Source of the DNA: an uncultured Bulleidia sp.
Lineage (GTDB): Bacteria > Bacillota_I > Bacilli_A > Erysipelotrichales > Erysipelotrichaceae
DNA length: 64,000 nucleotides
Assembly: GCA_934754415.1 (NCBI GenBank)
Contig: CAKVIS010000003.1
Span: 1 to 64,000, forward strand
Direction: 5' to 3'
Of the stretch, positions 51,267-61,700 are shown piece by piece. The notes below the pieces were generated by a model. That model saw nothing but the letters and a program-made list of their open reading frames with translations, was not told where the DNA came from and made no database searches. The first letter of the stretch is position 1; every line of letters starts with the position of its first letter. The position numbers and the translations under genes are program-made.

Positions 51267-51929
51267 ATGAAAATAAATATTGCTATAGATGGTCCAAGTG
51301 CCGCAGGAAAAAGTACTATTGCCAAGCTTCTTGCAAAAAAACTTGGATATATACATTTAGATACTGGTGCCATGTATCGCTGTGTGGCATATAAAGCAAG
51401 ATTTTTAGAATTGGATCTTTCCGATGAAGAAGCTATTGTGCATATGTTGCAGAGTACAGATATTGTTCTGACAAGTGATGGATATGTTCTGCTGGATGGA
51501 AGGGATGTTTCTGCAGAAATCAGAACGGATGAAAACTCTCTTGCTGCCAGCCAGGTTTCCAAATTAAAACTGGTACGTGCAAATCTTGTGAAAAGACAAC
51601 AGGAAATGGCGAAAGACAAGGGCTTTATCATGGATGGAAGAGATATTGGTACTGTGGTACTGAAAGATGCTGAAGTGAAAATCTTCATGGTGGCAAGTGC
51701 GCAGGCACGTGCGGAAAGAAGATATGCACAGAATATAGAAAATGGTATTGCAACAAGTACCGTTGAACAGATTCAGAAAGAAATTGAAGAAAGAGATTAC
51801 CAGGATACACATAGAGTAGAATCACCTTTAAGAAAGGCTGAGGATGCCCATGAAATTGATACAAGTTATATGTCTATCGAAGAAGTTGTCAATAAAGTCA
51901 TGGAGTATGTTGCACCTTTTATCTCTTAG
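51267..51929 (+). CDS. cmk: Cytidylate kinase
   Basis: Cmk phosphorylates CMP and dCMP to the diphosphates. The 220-residue enzyme has the P-loop GPSAAGKST at about 8-16, the DTGAMYR substrate segment and RDIGT in the lid region. AAGGGAG precedes the ATG. It is followed after 11 bases by der, as in many Bacillota. Confidence 0.96.
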   Translation: MKINIAIDGPSAAGKSTIAKLLAKKLGYIHLDTGAMYRCVAYKARFLELDLSDEEAIVHMLQSTDIVLTSDGYVLLDGRDVSAEIRTDENSLAASQVSKLKLVRANLVKRQQEMAKDKGFIMDGRDIGTVVLKDAEVKIFMVASAQARAERRYAQNIENGIATSTVEQIQKEIEERDYQDTHRVESPLRKAEDAHEIDTSYMSIEEVVNKVMEYVAPFIS

Positions 51930-51940
51930 GAGGAATAAAG

Positions 51941-53254
51941 ATGAGTGATGGAGTGATTGCAATCGTCGGAAGACCTAATGTTGGAAAATCCACGATATTT
52001 AATCGTATAGCAGGTTCGAGAGTGTCCATTGTGGAAGATATTCCCGGTGTTACAAGAGACAGAATCTATGCTACAGGAGAATGGACAAATCATACTTTCC
52101 AGTTAATTGATACCGGTGGTATCCAGCTTGCTGATCAGCCATATCAGGAGGAAATTCGTGCGCAGGTACAGATTGCTATTGAAGAAGCGGATGTTATCCT
52201 GATGGTTTGTGATGGTAAAAACGGCATGAGTGATGATGATAAGTATATTGCAGGTATCCTTCAGAGAAGCAATAAACCTGTTGTACTTGCGGTAAATCAG
52301 ATTGATGATGAATCCAGAAGGGTCAATATATATGAATTTTATGCACTGGGGCTGGGAGATCCAATTCCAACTTCTGGTGTCCATGGTGTTGGTATCGGTG
52401 ATGTACTTGATGCATGTATGAAATTGATGCCAGAAGAAAATAAAAGACCAGAACTTCCTGGTTTGCGTATTGCAGTTATCGGACAGCCTAATGTAGGCAA
52501 ATCTTCTTTGGTCAATCGTATCCTTAACGAGGATAGAAGTATCGTCTCCAATGTGCAGGGAACTACACGAGATGCTGTGGATACACCATTTACTTTTAAT
52601 GGAAAGCCGTATGTAATTGTAGATACTGCAGGTATTCGTAAAAGAGGCAAAGTCTGGGAATCTATTGAAAAATACAGTGTCTTACGTGCAATGACAGCCA
52701 TTGAAAGATGTGATGTTGCATTGTTTCTGATTGATGCTGAAGCAGGTATCAGAGAGCAGGACAAACACGTAGCCGGGTATGCCAGTGAAGCAGGAAAGCC
52801 TGTAGTTATTGTGGTTAATAAATGGGATGCTATTGAAAAAGACGATAAAACCATGAATCGTTTTATTGAAAAAGTAAGAGTGGAATTTGCGTATCTTTCC
52901 TATGCTCCAATCGTTTTTGTCTCAGCAAAGAGCGGACAAAGAGTGGATACTATCCTGCCGGAAGTAGACAGAGTATATGAAAACAGCAATCGCAGAATTG
53001 CTACAAACATTCTGAATCAGGTGATTGCAGATACACAGATTACGTATCCTGCTCCTGCAAGAAATGGTAAGAGATTCAGAATTTATTATGCAACACAGGT
53101 TGCTGCGGCTCCTCCGACATTTGTACTGTCCTGTAATGAACCAAAACTGATGCATTTTACTTATCAGAGATTTATCGAAAATTCATTACGACAGGCATTT
53201 GATTTTGAAGGGACACCAGTACGTATTATTGCCAGAAAGAAGGTAACGGAATGA
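51941..53254 (+). CDS. der: Ribosome biogenesis GTPase Der (EngA)
   Basis: Der has two tandem G domains and acts in 50S subunit assembly. The 437-residue protein shows G1 as GRPNVGKST and, in the second domain, GQPNVGKSS, with DTGG, NQID and NKWD motifs and a C-terminal KH-like domain. GGAGGAATAAAG precedes the ATG. The stop overlaps gpsA by four bases. Confidence 0.98.
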   Translation: MSDGVIAIVGRPNVGKSTIFNRIAGSRVSIVEDIPGVTRDRIYATGEWTNHTFQLIDTGGIQLADQPYQEEIRAQVQIAIEEADVILMVCDGKNGMSDDDKYIAGILQRSNKPVVLAVNQIDDESRRVNIYEFYALGLGDPIPTSGVHGVGIGDVLDACMKLMPEENKRPELPGLRIAVIGQPNVGKSSLVNRILNEDRSIVSNVQGTTRDAVDTPFTFNGKPYVIVDTAGIRKRGKVWESIEKYSVLRAMTAIERCDVALFLIDAEAGIREQDKHVAGYASEAGKPVVIVVNKWDAIEKDDKTMNRFIEKVRVEFAYLSYAPIVFVSAKSGQRVDTILPEVDRVYENSNRRIATNILNQVIADTQITYPAPARNGKRFRIYYATQVAAAPPTFVLSCNEPKLMHFTYQRFIENSLRQAFDFEGTPVRIIARKKVTE

Positions 53255-54252
53255 AAACAGCTGTATTAGGTACAGGAAGCTGGGGAACAGCACTGGCACA
53301 GGTGCTGGCAGACAATGGAAATGATGTAATCTTATGGGGTGTGAATCCTGAACAGGTAGAGGATATCAACGTTCATCATCGTAATTCAGCCTATTACGAT
53401 GATCCAATCCATCCGTCTTTAAAGGCAAGTACAGATCTTGCATGTATTCAGGATGCAGATGTATTATTAGTTGCAGTACCTACAATGGCCTTGGAAGATG
53501 TATTGACTAAAGCAAGTGCCTATGTAAATCATCCGGTAATTGTTATTAATGTGGCTAAAGGGTTTCATCCTGTAACACATGATCGTTTGTCAGTAGTCAT
53601 CAGAAAAATCATGCCTGAAGAAAAACTGAAGGCAGTCGTTTCTCTGATAGGTCCAAGCCATGCAGAAGAAGTAATTAAAAGATTGTTAACTGCAGTAAAT
53701 GCTGTCAGCGATAATGAAGAAGTTGCCAAATCTATTCAGGAACTGTTCTCAAACTCTTATTTCCGTGTATACAGAAATACAGACGTTATCGGTGCTGAAA
53801 TCGGGGTAGCCCTTAAGAATGTCATGGCTATTGCATCAGGTATTCTTGAAGGTGCTGGACAGGGAGATAATGCCCGTGCTGCTTTAATGACAAGAGGACT
53901 TGCTGAAATGGAACGCTATGGTGTTGCACAAGGCGCAAAAAAAGAAACATTCCTTGGGCTGGATGGCGTTGGAGATCTGATTGTAACCTGTACATCCAGA
54001 TTATCCAGAAACTTTATGGCTGGATATGAAATTGGTCAGGAAGGTTCAGCGGAAAACTTTTTTAAGAATAACAAAAAAACGGTTGAAGGTGTTTTTGCCT
54101 GCAAAGTAGTGTATGAAGAGGCTTTAAAACAACATATTGATATGCCTATCACTACAGCTGTCTATAAGATTCTGTATGAAAATCTGTCTCCATCTGATGC
54201 TATGACTGCATTGATGACAAGAGACCTGAAATCTGAAGAGCACAATGTCTGA
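53251..54252 (+). CDS. gpsA: NAD(P)-dependent glycerol-3-phosphate dehydrogenase
   Basis: GpsA makes sn-glycerol-3-phosphate from DHAP for phospholipid synthesis. The 333-residue protein starts with the nucleotide loop LGTGSWGTALAQVLA, has the ALKNVMAIASG segment with the catalytic Lys and the GLAEMERYG segment of the C-terminal domain. It overlaps der by four bases and is closed by a bidirectional hairpin. Confidence 0.97.
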   Translation: MKTAVLGTGSWGTALAQVLADNGNDVILWGVNPEQVEDINVHHRNSAYYDDPIHPSLKASTDLACIQDADVLLVAVPTMALEDVLTKASAYVNHPVIVINVAKGFHPVTHDRLSVVIRKIMPEEKLKAVVSLIGPSHAEEVIKRLLTAVNAVSDNEEVAKSIQELFSNSYFRVYRNTDVIGAEIGVALKNVMAIASGILEGAGQGDNARAALMTRGLAEMERYGVAQGAKKETFLGLDGVGDLIVTCTSRLSRNFMAGYEIGQEGSAENFFKNNKKTVEGVFACKVVYEEALKQHIDMPITTAVYKILYENLSPSDAMTALMTRDLKSEEHNV

Positions 54253-54259
54253 ACATAAC

Positions 54260-54285
54260 AAAAGGGAAGCGAGAGCTTCCCTTTA
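54260..54285. terminator. Bidirectional terminator between gpsA and phospholipase-like gene
   Basis: The ten-base perfect stem AAAGGGAAGC/GCTTCCCTTT with a GAGA loop ends gpsA on plus and the minus-strand gene, whose stop codon is at its edge. T runs on both sides are short. Confidence 0.7.
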
Positions 54286-55158
54286 TTCATCTTGAAAAGG
54301 TTTATCTGTTCCGCAGAAATTCATTGCAAAATCTGCATCGCTTCTATGCTCTACAATACGTAAAGCTTTCTGTATGGCCTGTGCATATAGCTCATCAAAA
54401 GAAGCACTGACAGTTTCATTTTCATCCCAAGGAAGTGTGTATGCAGCGTGTTCAGTGTTTAAAACACAATAGTTTTTTTCACCTTGCAACATCATGCCTG
54501 TAATTGCATGAGAGCCTTTTAAACAGGTGTTTTCGATGGCATAAAAGATCTTGTATTTTGTCTGTTGCGGTTTTAGAACTTTTGTAAAGAAGGCAACATC
54601 CTTAATGGCTCTTTCCAGATGTTTTTGCGTTAAAGAAATATCGAAAATCGCATGGAACATATTTCTGTACATCTTTGCCAGTTTTGCAACATTTTTAGGA
54701 TCTTGTCTTAAATCTTCATATACATTGTAAGAAGAAGCATTTCTTCCTTTTTTCTTTAAAATATGCAAATCTATGGCACTTTCCAAAGTGACATGGATTT
54801 CTCCTTCTGAAGGACCGCCTTCAGTATGGAGGGCATGTGCCACACCATAGATTAAGGGATGTGCAATGGAATCTAAACAATAATGACATAGATAGCCAAG
54901 GAAATAACTGCGTAATAACGGATCATTCTTACTGTAATCCTCAAAGTAATGGATGACTTCTTTTACCTTGGCCACATGCATGAGATTGCCGTATTTTTTT
55001 GTACTTCCCGGCAAAATACTTGCACGATTAAAAAATAGAAGATCCGGTCCCTGAGATCCCAGGTAAAACATCTGTTTATCTGTAATATGTGACTGTAGGT
55101 AGGCACTTAAAGCATAGACTTCTTTGGCCATTTCTACATGAGTTGTTGCTGCAGGCAT
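54283..55158 (-). CDS. Zinc-dependent phospholipase C-like protein
   Basis: This 291-residue protein fits the zinc-dependent phospholipase C fold. The N-terminal THVEMAKEVY, LGSQGPDLLFF and YFLGYLCHYCLDSIAHP segments supply the histidines and aspartates of the metal site. There is no signal peptide, so it is probably cytoplasmic and not a secreted toxin. The family is common in Clostridia and Erysipelotrichia with unknown substrate. AAGGAGAG precedes the start, and a TATAAT on the minus strand (55187-55192) may be its -10 box. Confidence 0.8.
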   Translation of the reverse strand: MPAATTHVEMAKEVYALSAYLQSHITDKQMFYLGSQGPDLLFFNRASILPGSTKKYGNLMHVAKVKEVIHYFEDYSKNDPLLRSYFLGYLCHYCLDSIAHPLIYGVAHALHTEGGPSEGEIHVTLESAIDLHILKKKGRNASSYNVYEDLRQDPKNVAKLAKMYRNMFHAIFDISLTQKHLERAIKDVAFFTKVLKPQQTKYKIFYAIENTCLKGSHAITGMMLQGEKNYCVLNTEHAAYTLPWDENETVSASFDELYAQAIQKALRIVEHRSDADFAMNFCGTDKPFQDE

Positions 55159-55203
55159 AATGAACTCTCCTTAAAATAACAAGGAAATTATACGTTTAAA
55201 CCA

Positions 55204-55236
55204 CAAAAAAAGGAAGACACATGCCTGTGTCTTCCC
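55204..55236 (-). terminator. Terminator after the class A PBP
   Basis: On the minus strand the nine-base stem GGAAGACAC/GTGTCTTCC is followed by seven Ts. Confidence 0.85.
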
Positions 55237-55248
55237 TGGATAATTTAA

Positions 55249-57720
55249 TTATTCTGTGCCTTCTGAAGCATGACTTGTAGTTGACGCAGGTGGTTCAGGT
55301 GTTGTTGGTTCAGGATCTGGAACTGGTTCAGGTGTTGTTGGTTCAGGATCTGGAACTGGTTCAGGTGTTGTTGGTTCAGGATCTGGAACTGGTTTAGGAT
55401 CTGGAACTGGTTCAGGTGTTGTTGGTTCAGGATCTTTTTTATTTACCTTTTCCTCCTCTTTATCCTTATCCTTTTCTTCCTCTTCTTCGTCATTGGCGGA
55501 TACAGTATTGCTTCCTTTTACATATCCTGTCTTGGTGATTCTGTAAGAGTCAGACATACTGTCTACCTGTGGCTGATTCTGCAAACCGGTAGAAGAAACA
55601 AGAGAAGTGACAGTAGAGCCTTTGGCTTTTCCTGCATTGACATGAGGCCATGTGCCATCCACATAGGTAACACTTGTCAGATCAGATGGCTGAGAGATTG
55701 CTGCAGTTGCCTGATCTGTCAGGGCAGCCTGCAGGTCAATTAATTCAGAGTTGATATTACCGGCAATATTCATGGCAAGTTTCCATTGCGCCATATAGGT
55801 ATCCTGACCGGCAAGAGCTTTATCATAGCCTGTCCATACTGCATTGGTATATTTACCGTTGGAAGAAACCATCCATTCATCTTTGGCTACTCCGCTAGGG
55901 ATACCATATTGTAAACCTGTATCATCCCAGTCAGTAGTACCTGTTTTGGCATATACAGGCCAGCTTCTTCTTAAGATGTACATGTAGTTACCATATTTTG
56001 TCTGAGAAACGTCATTTTTCAACAGTTCTGTTACAAGATAGGCACTGCCTGAAGATAACACTCTTTGATTCTGTCCGTCAGGATAGTAAGTATCACCGTT
56101 TGTAAGCTGAATGTATTGAATGGTATGAGGTTTGTTATAAATACCAAGGTTCATCATGGTCGCATGGGCTGCTGCCATCTGTGTGACTGTGGCAGTGAAA
56201 TCATTGGAACCGATGGCTACGGATAAATGGTAGTTATCGTTGTTGATAGTGTCATATCCTAATGATTTCATGTAGGAAACCACTTTTTCCTTGCCTATCT
56301 TTTCAGTTACTTTTTCAAGTGTCATGATGGCTGGAATATTACGTGAGTCAGCTACGGCATCTTTGATTGGAAGGATGCCAAGGTATTTTCCATCATAGTC
56401 GGAAATAGTTCTTGTTTCACCAGGGTAGGAGTATTTCATATCAATGACTTTCTCATCAATAGAGAAGCCAAGATGTTCAAAGGCAAGGGCATAAGCAATG
56501 ACAGGCTTTACGGTAGAACCTGGCTGTTTGTACATATCTACTGCACGGTTAAACATCAGTGTTCCACCGTCAGAGCCATAGTATCTGCCACCACCGATAC
56601 CTACGATTTCACCCGTGGAGTGATCCATGGTAACAATGCCTGACTGCATCAGATCATCGGCATAGACAACACTGGTATTTCCATTCTCAATATCAATAAT
56701 CTTATTCTGGATATCCGGATCCATAGCTGTGTAGATATCCATACCTTTGGTAATAGGGTCATATCCGGTCATGGAAACAGCTTCACGTATAGCAACATCA
56801 ATATATTCCTGATATTTTGAATTGGTGTCTTTGATGGTATTGCTTTGACCAACAAGCTGATCTTCAACATTAATGGAAGAAGCAAGTTCGTATTCTTCCT
56901 GAGTAATGTATCCATGATATTTCATCATGTATAATACTTCATTTCTTCTTTGAGTAGCGTAATCTAAATAGTAATAAGGATTGTAAGTATTAGGTAAATT
57001 GACAATACCTGCCAGCAGGGCAGATTCGGAAAGATTTAACTGTGTTACATCTTTTCCAAAGTAATAACGGGATGCCATCTGGGCACCACGGATATTCTGT
57101 CCGAAATTCAATCGGTTAACATACAGTTCGAATATCTGTTTCTTATCCAGTTTTGTTTCCAGCTGAATGGACAGAATAATCTGCTGTACTTTATATCCTA
57201 TGCTTTGTCCTTTAGTATAGGATGTTTGTCCCTGTCCGCTTTTTTCAGTGGAAAAGTAAGTGTTTTTTACTAACTGCATGGTGAAGGTGGAACCACCCTG
57301 ACCAGTTAAATTTCTTGTTTTCAGGTTGGAAATTGCTGCAGCTGTAAAACGTGGTATATCAAATCCGTTATGTTCAAAGTATCTTGAGTCTTCTATGGAA
57401 AGGAAGGCATCAATCAATGATTCAGGGAACTGATCATACGACACGTTTTCTCTGAAGTACTCACCAAGCTCCATTAACAGATTGCCATCCTGATCGTAAA
57501 TACGACTGGATTCATCACTGACGAAGTCATTGATGTTGATTTTAGGCATATCCTTTGTCAATGTGATGACCGCAAAAATACCAACACCGCCAATGGCTAC
57601 ATAGATAGCCAGTATAACTGCAAAGACACGTGTCCATATCTTCAATCTGCGTTGTTTTTTTAAGAACTTTCTCATTTGAGGCGACATGCTCTCAAGCTGT
57701 TTTTTCTTTCTTCTGTTCAT
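55249..57720 (-). CDS. Class A penicillin-binding protein with repeat tail
   Basis: This 823-residue bifunctional wall synthase has a short cytoplasmic part and one membrane helix (about 35-60). A glycosyltransferase domain follows, with EDSRYFEHNGFD and GQGGSTFTMQLVKN, then a transpeptidase domain with the active-site SxxK (GSTVKP), SRN and KTGTT motifs. The C-terminus has an acidic Lys/Glu stretch and a Pro/Glu/Thr repeat array. The ATG at 57720 follows GGGAAAGA; a GTG seven codons upstream is an alternative. A -10-like TACAAT (57748-57753 minus) precedes it. The tail may span or decorate the wall. Resembles PBP1A. Confidence 0.94.
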   Translation of the reverse strand: MNRRKKKQLESMSPQMRKFLKKQRRLKIWTRVFAVILAIYVAIGGVGIFAVITLTKDMPKININDFVSDESSRIYDQDGNLLMELGEYFRENVSYDQFPESLIDAFLSIEDSRYFEHNGFDIPRFTAAAISNLKTRNLTGQGGSTFTMQLVKNTYFSTEKSGQGQTSYTKGQSIGYKVQQIILSIQLETKLDKKQIFELYVNRLNFGQNIRGAQMASRYYFGKDVTQLNLSESALLAGIVNLPNTYNPYYYLDYATQRRNEVLYMMKYHGYITQEEYELASSINVEDQLVGQSNTIKDTNSKYQEYIDVAIREAVSMTGYDPITKGMDIYTAMDPDIQNKIIDIENGNTSVVYADDLMQSGIVTMDHSTGEIVGIGGGRYYGSDGGTLMFNRAVDMYKQPGSTVKPVIAYALAFEHLGFSIDEKVIDMKYSYPGETRTISDYDGKYLGILPIKDAVADSRNIPAIMTLEKVTEKIGKEKVVSYMKSLGYDTINNDNYHLSVAIGSNDFTATVTQMAAAHATMMNLGIYNKPHTIQYIQLTNGDTYYPDGQNQRVLSSGSAYLVTELLKNDVSQTKYGNYMYILRRSWPVYAKTGTTDWDDTGLQYGIPSGVAKDEWMVSSNGKYTNAVWTGYDKALAGQDTYMAQWKLAMNIAGNINSELIDLQAALTDQATAAISQPSDLTSVTYVDGTWPHVNAGKAKGSTVTSLVSSTGLQNQPQVDSMSDSYRITKTGYVKGSNTVSANDEEEEEKDKDKEEEKVNKKDPEPTTPEPVPDPKPVPDPEPTTPEPVPDPEPTTPEPVPDPEPTTPEPPASTTSHASEGTE
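55292..55435 (-). repeat. 33-bp tandem repeat encoding PEPVPDPEPTT
   Basis: Three perfect head-to-tail copies of a 33-bp unit (55292, 55325, 55358) are followed by an 18-bp partial unit (55391-55408) and a fourth copy truncated at 55435. All are in frame and encode the proline-rich tail of the PBP. Near-identical copies point to recent expansion and likely length variation between strains. Confidence 0.95.
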
Positions 57721-57802
57721 ATATCTTTCCCTTTTTAACACTCATCTATTGTAGCAATCTAAAGATTGTAAATAAAGAAATGGTTTCTATCTTAAGATAT
57801 TC

Positions 57803-58651
57803 TTATAGTTTTTTAAAGTACTGCAATGCAATACAGTCTGCTCCGGTATGTGCAGCAACAGGATTTACAAGTTCAATGACCTGCATATCTACCTCAGGAA
57901 ACAGTTCTTTATACTGATGATACAGATCCATGGCTGCCTGCGTGGCTTTTGCATGAGCAATATATAACACATAGGTTTTGTCCAGACCTGCATTTTGAAG
58001 AATTTCTATTGTTTTTGCGACTGCTTTTCTGTAGGTTCTGACATTGGCAACACTGTCAATTCTTCCTGAAGTAGATTTGTTGATATTCAATATAGGTACA
58101 ATTTTTAATAATTTGGCAAAGCCTGCTGCAATAGGCGTCAGTCTTCCACCTTTTACAAGAGTATCCAGATTTCTTGGTAATATCAAAGTGTTACAGGAAT
58201 CAATCACTTCATCCACAAGCAGTTTGATTTCCATATCTGATTTTCCTTCTTCATACAGCTGTTTGATACGACAAATCAGATAAAACTGTACTTCTGAAGT
58301 GACATAGGTATCAATACAGATAATCTTCATATCCATAGATCTTGCAACAGAAGTCATTGTAGATATCGTTCCGGATAATCCGTTGCAGATAGGTACTGCG
58401 ATAATCAGGTCAACACCGGCTTCTTTCAGGTTTGTAAAGCAGTCTTCTATAATTCCAAGAGAAGGCTGTGAAGTCTTTAATACATGTCCGCTTTCCACAA
58501 GATTCAGACACTGATTCTGATTTAAAGTTTCCAGATCCTGATAGGTGATTTCACCATCCATAATCTGTAATGGGACACTGATAATGCCCATTTCGGCAAG
58601 AGTTGCAATATTTCTGCCACATCCGCTATCTGTTACATATGCTATTTTCAT
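57803..58651 (-). CDS. DegV-family fatty acid-binding protein
   Basis: This 282-residue DegV protein binds a fatty acid between two alpha/beta domains. In Gram-positives, members serve the fatty-acid kinase FakA as FakB. The start is AYVTDSGCG, and LKTSQPS and GRLTPIAA-like segments (GRLTPIAAGF) mark the family. CGGAG precedes the start codon at 58651. No fakA is in this window. It is divergent from dnaE. The 12-bp palindrome TATCTTAAGATA (57788-57799) lies just after its stop. Confidence 0.9.
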   Translation of the reverse strand: MKIAYVTDSGCGRNIATLAEMGIISVPLQIMDGEITYQDLETLNQNQCLNLVESGHVLKTSQPSLGIIEDCFTNLKEAGVDLIIAVPICNGLSGTISTMTSVARSMDMKIICIDTYVTSEVQFYLICRIKQLYEEGKSDMEIKLLVDEVIDSCNTLILPRNLDTLVKGGRLTPIAAGFAKLLKIVPILNINKSTSGRIDSVANVRTYRKAVAKTIEILQNAGLDKTYVLYIAHAKATQAAMDLYHQYKELFPEVDMQVIELVNPVAAHTGADCIALQYFKKL

Positions 58652-58671
58652 ATATTTTTTTCTCCGAAATT

Positions 58672-58680
58672 ATTTTAACA
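58672..58680 (-). promoter_or_regulatory. Extended -10 promoter of degV-like gene
   Basis: TGTTAAAAT on the minus strand gives an extended -10 about 20 bp before the start codon. Confidence 0.45.
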
Positions 58681-58707
58681 CAAATGCGAAATCTTGTTAG
58701 AAGGATG

Positions 58708-58713
58708 TATACT
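58708..58713 (+). promoter_or_regulatory. -10 box of dnaE
   Basis: TATACT ends eight bases before the ATG at 58722 and two before a GTG at 58716. The position implies a near-leaderless start. Confidence 0.4.
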
Positions 58714-58721
58714 ATGTGCAT

Positions 58722-61700
58722 ATGAGTACACATTTACATATTCGCACATCGTATTCTTTACTGGAGAGTACTATTCGTATTCCTTCCTTACTACATACCT
58801 TAAAGCAGATGGGATATACACAGGTGGTAATTTCAGACCATAATGTGTTGTCCGGTCTTCCTTTATTTTTGAAAGCCTGTAAAAAAGAAGGAATAAAAGG
58901 TATAGCCGGGCTGGAAATAGATGTTGATTATCATGAAGAAAAGATTCCATTTCTTCTGATAGCCAAAAACAGAAAAGGGTATCAGGCATTAATGCATCTT
59001 TCTTCCATTGTACAAATGGAAAAAAGACCCTGCACCGTAGAGGAACTGCAACAGGCAAGTAGCAGTTGTTTTGTCATTGCCTATGGAGAAGGCGGATATC
59101 TTGATGGAGCTTTGACAAGTGATAACAGAAAAGAAATTCAGGAAAAACTGGATGTGTTAAAACAGGATTTTCCACATTTGGATATAGCCTTGAGTTATCA
59201 GCAGTCACCGTTATGGTACAAAGCCAATGCTGTTTTGAAACAGATCTGTCAGAGTAAAGGAATCTCTTGCGTGGCATTAAATAAAACGTATTACTTAAAA
59301 CCTGAAGACAGTTATGCTCATAAAGCCCTCAGGTGTATTGCTGAAGGATGCAGTATGGATGATCCATATTCTAAAATTGTAGAGCAAAAAGACAGATATG
59401 TTTTATCTGTTGCGGAAATGGAAAAGTACTATGGACAGGAAGAACTGATGAGAACGGATGTCATTGCGGATGAATGCGTGACAGATTATGATGCAATAGA
59501 GACTTCCTTACCTGCTTTTAAGATACAGGATGGTATTGAGCCAGGTGCGTATTTAAAGAAACTGTGTGCAGTTGGATTAAAGAAAAGATTACATGGAAAT
59601 GTGTCTGCAGCCTATGTAACACGACTTGATAAAGAACTGAAAGTTATTTTGGATATGCACTTTGAAAACTATTTTCTCATTGTGTTTGACTATATTCGTT
59701 ATGCGAAAAAACAAGGCATACTTGTAGGTCCTGGAAGAGGCAGTGCTGCAGGATCTTTAGTGGCATATTGTCTTGGTATTACAGAAGTGGACCCATTGAA
59801 ATATGATCTTTTATTTGAAAGATTTCTTACAAAAGACAGAATTACTCTTCCGGATATAGATACCGATTTTCCGGATGATAAACGTCAGGAAGTAATTCAA
59901 TACGTTGCAGATACGTATGGAGAGGCACATGTAGCGAATATTATTGCTTTTTCTACTCTTTCTGCTAAAGCAGTTGTAAGAGATGTAGCACGTATTCTGA
60001 AAATGAATGAATACAGTTTAAAACTGTTTTTGAAACATATTCCCAACGGGAAGGTGAAGCTTTCTTCTCTAAAAGAAACCTCTGCTTCTTTCAGTAAACT
60101 TATAAGCAGTGAACCGCAATATACAAAGTTATACACTCTTGCCTGTGCACTGGAGGGTTTGCCGAGAAACGTGACACAGCATGCGGCGGGTATAGTGATT
60201 TCGGATAAAGCTCTTGAAGAAGTGGTACCTTTGATACGTCTGCATCAGGATATTCCGACGGTACAGTATGAAGCACAGTATCTTGAGGATATCGGACTGA
60301 TCAAAATGGACTTTTTATCTGTCAGAAATCTTTCGATGATTGCCTCTACTGTGGAAATGATTTGCAAAACAGAACCGAAGTTTTCTCTTCCTTTGAAAAA
60401 ATTGGATGACCCGGCTGTATATACAGTGTTTTCACATGGAGATACCAATGGTATTTTCCAGTTTGAATCCGAAGAAATGAAACGCCTTTTGAGAAAACTG
60501 AAGCCGGAGAGATTTGAAGATGTTGTGGCTGCCAATGCTTTAAACAGACCAGGTGCGATTTCCAATGTGGATACGTATATTGCCAACAGAGCCCATCCAT
60601 CCTCTGTACAGTATCCATGTAAAGATCTTGAACCGTATCTTAAAGATACCTATGGGATTCTTTTATATCAGGAACAGATTATGCGTATTGCACAGTTCTG
60701 CGCTTCTTTTACTCCTTCCAGAGCAGATACTTTAAGAAAAGCTATCTCCAAAAAAGATGAACAGCAGATGAACACACTGAAAAAAGAATTTCTTAAAGGT
60801 TGTTTGCGTCATGGATACAGTGAAGAAGTAAGTATTTCTTTATGGAATGATATTGAGAAGTTTGGCTCTTACGGATTTAATAAATCACATTCAGTTGCTT
60901 ATTCCATTGTGTCGTATCAGATGGCGTATTTAAAAGCACATTATCCGATGTATTTTTATTGTACTTTGTTAAATGCTGTCATTGGAGATGATATCAAGAC
61001 AATGAAATATCTTGAGGAAGCACAGAATAAAGGTGTGGAACTGACTTCTGTCTCAGTCATGACTGGATATGAAAAATATGTGGTTACACAGCAAAATCTG
61101 GTGTTGCCTTTATCTATTGTCAAAGGAACAGGAAATGCTACGGCGTTGCAGATAGTCAAAGAAAGACAGCTTCATGGGGACTTCAAAGACTACATAGATT
61201 TTGTTGTCAGAATGAGACTGTATAAGTTTAAAAAAGAAATCTTCCTGCAGTATATCTATGCAGGTGCTATGGATTGTTTTGGTGAAACGAGAATGACTAT
61301 GATTGAAAACCTGGATGAGGTCATCAATTACGGAGATTTGATACAGGTAAAGAAAGACGGTGTGCTGGTTGCGGATGAGAGTCTTATGAGCAGAACACGT
61401 TTAAAGAAATATCAGGAAAACAAAATTGAGAAAATTAAACACGAAAAAGAGGTTCTTGGATTCTACAGAAATAATGAAGAATTCATAGAATTGAAAAAGA
61501 AATGGAATATCCACGAACCTGCTTTAGCTGCCATTAAAGACAATTATGGTATGGAGGTACATAGCTTTGCACGTGTATTGTCCATAAAGGAAAAGACCTC
61601 AAAAAATAACAGGGAATACTGTAATCTATTTATTACAGATGGATTAAGTGAAATGAGTGTCTCTGTCTGGCCAAGTGAATATGCAAGGATAAAAGGCAGG

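Noticed and set aside
57788..57799. Palindrome TATCTTAAGATA after the degV-like gene
   Set aside because: It has no loop or T run, so it is not a terminator, and no repeat of it was noticed nearby.
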